From Enoplolaimus lenunculus (lineage: Eukaryota > Nematoda > Enoplea > Enoplida > Thoracostomopsidae): a stretch of DNA of 64,000 nt. The DNA is taken from the NCBI GenBank assembly GCA_030248215.1, contig JASANG010002323.1, positions 124,001 to 188,000 of the forward strand. The letters run 5' to 3'. The translations under genes and the position numbers were made by a program. Positions within the stretch are counted from its first letter, which is position 1, and every line of letters starts with the position of its first letter. Under the pieces are notes generated by a model. It was not told the DNA's origin, ran no database searches, and saw nothing but the letters and a program-made list of their open reading frames with translations. Below are positions 11,701-23,700 of this stretch, one piece after another.

Positions 11701-14700
11701 GCTTGTTTCATCTACGCTAGCTACCAGCGTTTTTGTTGCGTTCAAAAGTAATTCTTTACCCGTTAAACACGCGACAAATTTATCGCCAACCGAAACTGAA
11801 CTGAAAGTCACCGGTGTGTTCAACTTGAGCGTTTTCAACTCACGCACTGTTTGATGTGTTTGTTGACAAATTGTTTCCTAAATTTAAATGTGTGAGTTTT
11901 GAAAAACAGCATTTAATTTGAGTCATTTAAATCGTACGTTTTGAACGTTAAGGGTTGCTCTATACTTGACACGCGCCACGGAATGCCACTGCGCACCGCG
12001 GACGCCGCGGCGCGGCACCGTAAAATTTTTTATTAAAAATTCCACCAAATAGATTTTCCCAGTGGCGCACGGCGGCGTTTGAAACAGTAAAGTATAGCGC
12101 AACCCTAACGGATCAAATGGTAGTGATATAAAGCTTAATTGTTGGGGAAAACCGTTTCAGTGTAGCGAAATTTTTTAAAATTAAGTTTGACAGAAAAACC
12201 TACGACTTTATAAACTGCATACTTGCGATATCATAATAAAGTTAAGACCACTTTAGTACACAAAATGTAATAAAATTCTGCAAGTTTAACCATGAGTTTG
12301 TCTAGCTATTCTCGTCGTACCTCCCACAAATGCAGCTGGCCGTCTTGACTTAGAACAACTTTATGGGATGATCCAAGGCATACGCGTTTGATCTAAACAA
12401 CCAAAGTTCCCAATACGTGCCTACCAATCATGAGCGTAGCTTGCTGAACCAATAACGTGGGGCACATGCTTGGGGTGCAATATATAAAAGTACAAGTGAC
12501 CTCCCGATAGCAGTGAGACCAAGAAGCCAAACTCTATTTTAGTATTTAATCTTAAACACGTGTTGGTTTTAAATATCCAAACGGGTGCCCCATCTTTTTG
12601 CTGCGCAGCTGTTAGTGCGTAGAAAGCCAAAACAAGGATTGGCATTCTAATCTATGTGCACGTTTATCGCCAGTTTGATAAATCTTCTATATATACTCGG
12701 CAATCAGTGGCATAAAATTTAAGATATCAAGTTCTAGACCCTAGTTTGCTGGTTTGAAAACATGTCAATGGTTGGTCAATGTATAAAACAGGGCCGTAAC
12801 AGTAGTATAAGCGTATTCCTAAGCCTAAGTCTAAGCGTATGATGAGCTTATATCTAAACTTAAGACTAAGAGTAAGAAAGGAATAGTGTAAAGCTTTAAG
12901 CTTACTCTAGTGCAGTCCTGCAGAAAAACGTTCCGCTCCTGATCTCTGTATGGGCCCAGTAGTTTATGGTGCTACAAACAAATTTATCTGAAAATTCTTA
13001 CCACAAAACTTAAAAATGTGAGCATAGTAAAGTTCAATTCTTATCCTAAGCAGCATTAGCAAAATAACTGATTTCATGTAAAATTCAAGAATATGCGCCT
13101 TCAAAATCTTCACAAACCTGCATTTGGGGTGAAATTAGCGGCAGCGGAACAGGATATTGTACATCTTCGCCCCAATAGAATACTCGATGTTGTATACGAC
13201 TTCGCATTGATTGATAGTCGTCATTGCTAATACCGTTGATTCGATCTAAAAATATAAATACTAGTAAGAAGTTTTCATTACTTGCAGAAGGGTTCCGGTC
13301 CACTCCGCTTTCTGTAAATGTCTCCCATTGCTCGATCCGCTGCTTTGATTCTGTACATAACTGAAAGGCAACTTTCACCAAACATTAAGTATTGAAGCTT
13401 AACAAAACTAAATGCCGAAGACGCAAATTTTACCTTTATAACGTCGCATAGACCTGCAACTACCAGTACGAAGTTTTGGGGCCTGATTCGGTTGCTTTTG
13501 TTGCCTGAAATGGTATTATAATCAGGTAACGAGGCTAAATCCAAGAAATAGGAGATGAAAAATGGGGTTTTCCCCCATTTGTGGGGTCCGGTGGCGGTGA
13601 TGACTCATCACTGCGGCATTGGTACTAGCACGCTGCGCGTTTGTGTGTATGTATATATCACTGTGACTGGTGTTGTGTATGTGTTTATAAGTGTGTACGA
13701 AGATGTGAGATGACGTTAGGACGCGTGTTTATAAGTGTGTACGATGACTCATTGGAGCCGTCATTTTCCTCCCGTCAACGTTGATATTCAATTGCATGAT
13801 CAGCCTTGGTACACCATTTTACACCATATTGTGCAACCCAGCTTTCTGTCCGTTGTGAGCAAGTTTGAAAATGTGAGATTGGGGAAGTTATTAATGTTTA
13901 ATTCTCATTTTTAATCGTTTTTTGCAGAGCACTAGATTGTGTTGATGGATTTATTTTGCGCTAAAGATACGTCTGATATTTGTGTTATTAATAAAGAAAT
14001 CTTTCCAGCAGTTATATTTGCTTAAATGTGCCTAATGTAAAAGTATAAAGCGAGTGAATTTTTGCATTTTATTCAGTTTTGATTTTTCTCCACTAAAATT
14101 CAACGATAATTTTTAATACGTATTTTTTAAAAGCTATGGCATTTGTATGCGACGTATGCGGAAGTAAGTTCACTCGGCGAGATAAAACGACCACGCACTA
14201 GCAGTCGGCACATGAAATGGTGGAACGGTGGTGTGATCGATGCGAAGAGACGTTCACAAGAAAAAACGCGCTCCACCAGACACATGAAGCGGAAGCACGG
14301 AGGAGCAATTGCGGTGACAGCATGTAATATACAACAAAGCAGTCAACCCGAGACAGTGGCAAGCAGTCGAAGCAATCAGCAATAAAGCGCAGAAAGGCAA
14401 CCTCCGCAGCTACTACGTGGTTATCAAACATGTCATCAGTAATCTCAACTTCTTTCTTGAGTCTTCGTGATCAACAGTGGAAAAGTTACTAGATCAACAA
14501 CGAGGTCGGGGTTCAGCGTTCAATGCGTACTCATCAAATTAGACACGATAACGACACATTCCAACAACAAATTACGGGCGATTCTACCAGGTTCTGACGT
14601 CAGCGAGGAGGCAGTAAGCGCGTCTGAAGAAATAACAATGAACATTGACAGTTTCGAAGCACGCTGATCCGGATAAATTCTCGAACACATAACACACCCG

Positions 14701-17700
14701 GATGTACATCTCAGCGTCTATTGACCTCTACGGGCGTCGTCGCACAAAGAGCTACCTACATCGATTCGAAACCGACAAGCGATACTCAAATATTAAAACA
14801 ACGATAACAAATGTTTCTTATGGTCGGTATTGGTGGCCCTATATCCAGCGGGTCGCAAGCAGCACCCAGAACGGGTCGGCAACTATCAACCATTTGAGAA
14901 CGAACTCAATATGACCGGCATTAAGTACCCGATCAAGCTGCAAGATATTCCCCGTTTTGTGGAGAACAATATTGCTGTCAACAAAACACATTATCAAGCT
15001 ATTTTTGCGGTGGATGGATAAAGAATGGTGATAAAGCAAACGACCATTATCACCTATGTGGACGATATCGAGGAATAGCACAGCTCAAATGCAATATCGG
15101 GAACAGACTCAGTCGTGATTTCGCAGTTCTTTTTCACAATCTCCGACGAAATGATGCACAAGCAAAGGGAATGGAAGACTACATGGCATTCAGCATAAAA
15201 CATAAGTCTAAGAAACCGAGGAAGAATCCACAACGTCAAGGTCGCCGCAATCACTTCCTAATAGACGAAACAGACGATGACGACGACGAGGATGAGGAAC
15301 CGTGGGATGAGAGTGCGGAGGGATCGACTTTATACTCGTTAACGACGACGACGACGACGACGACGATGAACAAATCGTATGGAAGATTTGCTTCATTGAC
15401 ACAATTCAGTTTCTACCGTCACCAGTACAAACTCTCACAGATAATCTTATGAAAAAAATAAATAAAAGCGTTCGTTGCAACTACGAAAGAGTTTAGTAAC
15501 AACACCGATATTATGAAGCGCAAAGGGGTATACGCTTACGATTACATGCAAAATGTGAATCGGTTTGGCGAAGCGACATTAGCCCCACCAGCAGCATTCT
15601 ATTCTACACTCAACGATGATGGTATCAGCGACGAACATTATGCACATGCACAGACGGTATGGAAAGAAATGGAAATGAAGAATCTCGGTGAATATCTTTA
15701 TCTGTACCTCAAATCCGATGTGTTATTATTGCATGACGTTCTTTAAAGAAATGTGTATTAGTTATATCTCACCGATACGCAAAAGTAAGCAACCCCTATG
15801 TCAACAGATACGATGCGACGCAACCAGGCAATTACATTATAAGAACAAGCAGCATTATAAGGCACACATTCACAATCTCCAGCAGTACGTACGTCTTGGC
15901 ATGAAACTGACAAAGGTGCACCGTGTTGTTTCCTTCTTTCGGTGGCAATAGATGGAACGGTACACACCGAAAAAAATTCCTTATTATCCCACCAAAAAAT
16001 CGTTTTTGTTGTAATAACGAAAAGATTGAGCTTAGTTGCCTAACAAGTATACCGAGAAGGAAAGGAGGCTGTGTGGCCAAAACCCGAAAACCATTTCGTT
16101 ATAAAAATTGTGAAGATGGGTACGCTTCGGTGCGCCCCTGATTTTACACATGGTTTTTGATCTGCTCATTACCACACTGGTTTGCAACAGAGCATGTTGT
16201 TTTTGGTTTTGGCTTTTGCAAATTTTTGCTTTGAAAATATTAATTTTTGCATTGCTTTTCAGTATATAACTTCATTTGAAGTGTATCCTGATCACGATTT
16301 TGACTGTGCGGGAATATGTAAAATCACGAATTTGCTTTGAAAATATTAATTTTTGCATTGCTTTTCATTGTATAACTTCATTTGAAGTGTATTCGGATCA
16401 TGATTTTGACGGTGCGGGAATATGTAGAATCAAGAATTATTTCGTTAAAAAGTAGCCCTTGAAAGGGCAGTTGGGATGCGGAAAAAGATAGCTTGAATTA
16501 CATGTAATCCTATTCAGTGTAAACCATAGCTGTTAATGCGTGGCTCTTGTTCAGAAACAACGCCAAAACCCTTCCTGGGTATCAATCTCGATTATATCCC
16601 ATTACATAACTAAATTCTTTGCAAAAGATAAGTCTGCCTTTTGCTATGTGCCTTATATCATCAGGAAAGTTATACGCTTCCGCGCAAACTTCCCTGAAGT
16701 TATACAGCAGTCTACTTTTTCCAAAAGCAACACTGTCTCTAGTGCGCGTTTGGATAAGTTGTTAGTTGATTGTAAGTTTGTTTATTTTTTGAGATTGAGT
16801 CGCGGATTTTATACGCGGATTTTGCCGGCGGACCTTTTTGATGTTTGGCATAGAAACCATTTTCATAAGCTGACTAAGCGATTTTTATTACATTTTTGAC
16901 TAAAACCTATAAATTTTTCGAAAGAACATTAAGCTTGCTGTATTATATTACCGCGTAAAAACGGTGCGCCCCTAATTTTGCACATGGTTTTTGATCTGCT
17001 CATTACCACACTGGTTTGCAACAGAGCATATTGTTTTTGGTTTTGGCTTTTCCGAGTAGTTGCTTTGAAAATATTAATTTTTGCATTGCTTTTCAGTATA
17101 TAACTTTATTTGAAGTGCATCGTGATCACGACTTTGACTGTGCGGGAATATGTAGAATCAAGAATTATTTCGTTAAAAAGTAGCCCTTGAAAGGGCAGTT
17201 GGGATGCGGAGAACGATGTCTTGAATTACATGTAATCCCATTCAGTGCAAACCATACCTGTTAAGGCGTGGTTCTTGTTCAGAAACAACGCCAAAACCCT
17301 TCCTGGGTATCAATCTCGATTATATCCCATTACATAACTAAATTCTTTGCAAAAGATAAATCTGCCTTTTGCTATGTGCCTTATATCATCAGGAAAGTTA
17401 TACGCTTCCGCGCAAACTTCCCTGAAGTTATACAGCAGTCGACTTTTTCCAAAAGCAACACTGTCTCTAGTGCGCGTTTGGATAAGTTGTTAGTTGATTG
17501 TAAGTTTGTTTATTTTTTTGAGATTGAGTCGCGGATTTTATACGCGGATTTTGCCGGCGGACCTTTTTGATGTTTGGCATAGAAACCATTTTCATAAGCT
17601 GACTAAGCGATTTTTATTACATTTTTGACTAAAACCTATAAATTTTTCGAAAGAACATTAAGCTTGCTGTATTATATTACCGCGTAAAAACGGTGCGCAC

Positions 17701-20700
17701 CTAATTTTGCACATGGTTTTTGATCTGCTCATTACCACACTGGTTTGCAACAGAGCATATTGTTTTTGGTTTTGGCTTTTCCGAGTAGTTGCTTCGAAAA
17801 TATTAATTTTTGCATTGCTTTTCAGTGTATAACTTCATTTGAAGTGTATCCGGATCACGATTTTGACGGTGCGGGAATATGTAGAATCAAGAATTATTTC
17901 GTTAAAAAGTAGCCCTTGAAAGGGCAGTTGGGATGCGGAGAAAGATAGCTTGAATTACATGTAATCCCATTCAGTGTAAACCATAGCTGTTAAGGCGTGG
18001 TTCTTGTTCAGAAACAACGCCAAAACCCTTCCTGGACATCCATCGCCATCATATCCTATTACATAACTAAAATCTTTGCAAAAGACAAGTCTGCCTTTTG
18101 CTCTCCGCCTTATATCATCAGGAAAGTTATACGCTTCTGCGCAAACTTCCCCGAAGTTATAAAGCAGTCGACTTTTTCCAAAAGCAACACTGTCTCCAGT
18201 GCGCGTTTGGATAAGTTGTGAGTTGATTGTAGGTTTGGTTATTTTAAGACAAAATTTTTGAGCTTGGGTCGCGGATTTTATAGGCGGATTTTGCCGGTGG
18301 AACTTTTTGATGTTAGACCTAGAAAGCACTTTTCATAAGCTGACTAAGCGATTTTTATTACATTTTTCACAAAAACCTATAAATTTTTCGAAAGAACTTA
18401 ATGATCTTAACAGTTCATTTATTCGCCTTAAATAATGTGACGCCATTTAACTACCAACAAAAATGCGACGTCATTTCATTATGCTCAAAAAATTAAGTCA
18501 TTTTATTACCCTCAAAAAATGTGACACCATGTAATTACACTCAAAAATGTGACGCCATTTTATAACTAAAAAATGCGAGCGATATTATTGCACACAAAAT
18601 ATGACACCATTTAATTACCCTTAAAAATACGAGCGACTTTATTAACCTCAAAAATGCAAGAGATTTTATTACTTTCAAAAATATGACGCTATTTAATTAC
18701 CCTCAAAAATGTGATGGATTTTATGACCCTCAATAATGTGAGCGATTTTATTACTCTCAAAAATATGAGGCAATTTAATTACCCTTAAAAATATGACGCC
18801 ATGTTTTACGATCAAAGACGTGATGCTAAAAATATATAGAGTTCATACTTTCGAAAAACTGGACAGCTGGTGAGGAATTTTAAATATATAAACATTTGAA
18901 TGACTAAAACATGTGAATATTTTTAAGCATGATGCTTTAAAATTATTATTATTATAATATGACCAATAGTATTATTAATAACAGCGCCAACAACAGCAAC
19001 AACGATAATAATTTTAATAGTAATAGTACGTCTTCTTGCGACAAATCAATTAGGAGAACTTTTTAAGAAACGTCCTTGAAATTGGGATAAAGGTGCTGAA
19101 AATCTACATCAAAAACGAAAGCCAAACCACAAAATTGGAGTAAATTTTGCTTGCCGGGTTATAGCCCTAAAAATTGATTCAAAAAAGCAACACCAACACA
19201 GCCCGGGGACAAAACGCACTATAATGAGTAATTTAATAAATCAAATCACACCAACGGCCCAGCAACTAAAAAGCCGAGACATTGCCCACATTTGCAACCA
19301 TCACAACAACAACAAAAAGCAGAGCGATCGCCAACCATGCGGAACTTTTTAAGAAACGTTCTCAAAATTGGGATAAAGAAGCTGAAAACCTACTATAAAA
19401 AGCAATCAATCCACACCAAAGGCCCCAGCAACAAAAAAACCGAGGCGTAGCCCTCGTTTACAGCAACGACAATAAAAAGCAGAGTGATCACCATATACGC
19501 GGTAGTATAACCGCCGACGATTCCGACAAAATGAAATTCCATAAAGTAAGATTGATATCTTTGTGTTTAAGCTATATGAGCATGCTGTGCGCTATAAAGG
19601 GAGGAAGAGGTGGGCTTAATTTACCCATCACGCCATCCTCCTCCACTGGAGGGAGAGGGAGTGAGCGATGTGCGCAAACCCCTCCCCCTCTCTCCCCGAG
19701 GAGGAGGAGCAGGAGGGGAGCGTAAAACCAATATTTTAACATTACTGTGACGAACGACGCCATTTGATGTATCGTGCGGAGAGACCAGAGACGCTGTCAT
19801 GATTGCAACTGACTCTGTCATGGTTGCAAGTGATTCTGCCATCTGTTTAATTTGCTTTTCAATAGCAATAAAGCGAAACTCTATGCTGTTGGACAGTGGA
19901 GGCGATGTATGGTCCTTTGAGCGTTGACATTTGGTGCAAAGAATTTGCACGAACAACTTGCCCTGAATGACATTTACGACTTCTGGGAATAGCACGGCGC
20001 AGTGATAGTGTACCCAACCACTAGAACAGCCGCAGGCGAAGCCTTCGTCACCGCCGTCCCGACTAGACTTATTATCAAGGGCCTCTTGCTATTTGAGGGT
20101 CACATTTTGGGACGTAACGTTACACTAAACACAGAACTACAAGCACTCCAAACGTAAAGCTGAGGGTTTACGATTTTCTGCACGATCTTATGGCACATTA
20201 TTGTGAAAAGCGCATAAACTTGTTTGCTTACGGTTCGTACGGCAATTTCCCGACTTCAGTCATTAACTGTAACACAGTTCGAATCATCACAGGATATGTC
20301 ATAATTTCGGCCGCCGATGGTCGTTTAGCTGGATCCATAGCCAGTAGATCGGTGACCAAGCGTCGAAGTGTAACGGAAGTAGTTTCCGGAAGTGGTTCCG
20401 GTTCACCGTTAATCACACGTCGACAAAGTGCAGGGAGGGTCTGAAGAGTATAATTTGGTCTCTGTAATCTAAGACATGAATGCGTCTGCTTAAGTTTTCA
20501 GGAGCAGTGTACCGTGTGCTGCGGTTACTGTGGATTAGAAGTACGTTTACAGATTACGCGTCACAACTGATAGAATAATTTTAGAATTGAAAAAATTATG
20601 ACACAAAGCTAGATCTTGGACAAGCTAGGATTTCGATACCTTTTATATCATTATTATAGACAGCCACGACACGATATGCGCTACGCGCTACCTGTGCATC

Positions 20701-23700
20701 AAAAGCTTTTCTTAACGATATTAGCTCGAAAAGTATGCATCCAAGCGCCCATATGTCACTTTTCTTGTCATATCTGAAACAAATTATTACATTCAGTTAA
20801 TGCTGGATCGATATGCCATTTTATCGAAATAACGATATATATATATAGTCACCTACTATAAACAGGTTATGCTTTCTTTAAAAAATAAATTAATAAATTG
20901 AACTGTGATATGCCTCAAACGACAAGCTTAACCTGGTGCAAATGTTAAAAGCGGTACTATGCTTGGTCGTTTCGAAAGATAAATGCTGCAAACTACTTTA
21001 ATGCTAGTTTTTACACCAAGAATCTAAAAAGACGATCTATGCCGATCAGTGCCAAAGCAGACAAGGGTGAGGGTTCTTCAAACTTCATAGCGAAGCGTGC
21101 GAGAAACCAGATGGATTTTAAAACTTCGGCGGTTTTTGTTTCAACCGGTTAAGGAGGGGGCCCGTTTAAGGATAGGGGTCCCAATGGGGGTATGGGGGTG
21201 GCAGCTCCGGCCCTGATGCCGATCGATAAAATGTATCCTTGGTTTGCAAACATCGTTATGCAACTTACGCGTCCTTCTGAAACATCTCTGGTGAAATATA
21301 CGACGGAGATCCGATTACCTGAAACATTCAATATGATTATTCCCAACAGCAACCAAGACATAGTTGTTTCAGAACGCCAGTGTTAAAAATTTCAAAGTTT
21401 TGAACATCCATTTATATATTAATGTCGAGAATTTGTCAGATAAATCGAAAAATACTCAGAGTCGGACTGCATCAGAGTCTAGTGTAAGTATTAGTCAAAG
21501 TATCGCTCTGTAGTACTGTTTACCTTTCAGCTTAAAACTTATGTTCCCATACCTATTCCTTGAATTTTCATTCATTATGTTGTGTGAATGCCAATCTGCG
21601 ACCCCCTTAAAATTTTTCTGTTTCCATCCATGAAAGGTTTTCTTGTTTAATGCTTCAGTCTTTAAATACCCCGCCGTCATTCTACACTATACATTCGCAC
21701 AAGGGCGCGTCCAGAGTTGGGAGTGAAGGCCACTCGAATGATTTTGAAACCAATTATTTTGTGATTAACAAATATGCTTTAAAATCAATAAATTTTAAGT
21801 ATAAACTATGAAAGCATATAGAATTACAGTATCTTCCCGCAAACCAATCCTGTTACGCCCATGCACTCATACTTAGCAATGATGTATTAATAAATCAACT
21901 TACAGTTTTCTCAATGAAGCTAAAGAATTTAGCCATGAAGTAAAGCGGGTTTAAGTGTTAAACATTGCCTTTTGCGGTGTTTCTACAGGAAGTTTGGGTT
22001 CTACGCCATCGAATTTTTTTTAAATTATAACAGAGCGTAGCCCCTCTTCCCACAATGGTGGCTGCGCTCGTGAAGCAAGCACAGAATGTACACTTTACAC
22101 TCCATTCCCGTTCTGAAATTTATGGTAATACCCAATGGAACGAATATAAACTTTTGTATAAATTACAGAATTTACAAAAAACGCTAACTTTTACCTTGAT
22201 GTTTATTAACAAAATTCATGTCAAAAACGTACCGAATACGCTTTGCTTTTCGTTAAAACTTTCGAAATACCAAAGTCAGACAGTTTAATCAGAGAGCGAT
22301 CGCGGTTCATTAAAATATTCTGCGGTTTCAAGTCTCGATGCAAAATTTGTTTGACGTGCAAATGATGAACTGAAAGAACGATTTGCGAAAAGTACCATAA
22401 AATTTCCTGAAATACAAAATATAAACAGTCGGAGACGGTTAGCCATTAACAGCTGCAAACAGGGCGAATTATAATACAGAACTTTTTCCACTCCGGGTTT
22501 AAATTTGTGTGGTCATCTTCTAATTTTTCATCTGTTTGAGTATTAAGTAAACTTTTCATCTTTTATATCTTACTTCTAGACGTTCGATTAGAGCTACGCC
22601 GGTTTATTTGACAAAATATATACTACACAATGTAATGCCGATTTTGAGGTCAATATATATAAAATTGTATGGAACAAACTGTGTTCTTTTATCGCATCAT
22701 TGGCAATGGTAAAATGGTCATTAGTTTTATGCGGAAATTTTATAAAAATTCATACTTCTTCAGTTAACGGTTTGTCATTTGAACGTCGAGTTGCAATAAA
22801 ATTTGACAGCGTTCCACCAGGCGCGTATTCCATTGCGATACAGAGTGAATTTTCTTCGATAAAATTTTCATAAAACGCAATTATGTTCGGATGTGTGAGC
22901 ATTTTGAAAACCTAAAATTATACCAGCATAGTCCTCATTATATGACATCGCCCTCCGTACAAAAAGGTGCTGGACGATTGTTTTGTCCTTTACCGAACAA
23001 GCGGTAAAACGTCGCATATTTTAAAGGATTATGAATACAGGTAACAGGGTACAACCGAAGGTCTGCTCCGCTTCCGGTAACAAATCGACCTCATGCTCAA
23101 GCTCCGATATCGTGTCTGTGAAGGTTCTGGCCGGTACTAAAATTTTGTAGTTTTATAAACTTTATTTGCTCGTTGCGTTTTGTTTTAACATTTGGCACTA
23201 TTTTGACGAATAAAATTGCCGAGATTTCGCAAATAATAACCGTAAAACCGTAAGATTTAACAGCATCTTTCATGTAGTTGCTACAATTCTCAAATTAAAC
23301 ATATTTTTAACTGCCTAATTTTGCCTTAACCCCAGCTTCACCCCCGACTCCAGCAAATTTTTTGACCTGTGGCTGCGGCTCGGCCCCGTTATTTTTCACC
23401 TCCGGTTACATCCTGACAAGTGGCAATGAAAACTTGACAGCAAATCATTGCGTAATGCAAGGAATTTTGACAAACTTAAGTCTTCTACAGAACTATATAT
23501 ATTTTAAACGTCCGTAAAAATAATTTGTGTACTACAAGCCCACTGCACCAAAGGTGGACTATCCATACGGCGTATACACTGGACAGTTGCCCGATGGAAC
23601 GATTTGAATCTGAGCCACCCGATGAAATGAAAAAATCAAGTTTTATACATTTTGCGGCTATATTTAATGGTGGGTCGCTTTATATCAAAATTCCAGGGCC

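Larger units (their letters stand above)
13505..20231 (-). other. NEK8 intron 7, 6.7 kb, packed with repeats
   Basis: The largest intron of NEK8 separates the kinase-encoding exons from the linker/RCC1 exons. The donor is the GTAAGC after the codon fragment CC at 20232, and the acceptor is the CAG before 13504. It contains the Polinton-type fossil (about 14,100-16,127), the 0.73-kb tandem array (16,128-18,410), the minisatellite (18,418-18,815) and a duplicated block at about 19,050-19,490. No host exon was found inside it. Confidence 0.7.

Noticed and set aside
16540-18329. Repeated 74-124-residue open frames in the tandem array as genes
   Set aside because: They exist on both strands of the same DNA, shorten between copies and have no recognisable domain.
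18418-18815. CRISPR-like array
   Set aside because: The repeats are degenerate with no unique spacers of constant length, in a eukaryotic intron; it is a minisatellite.
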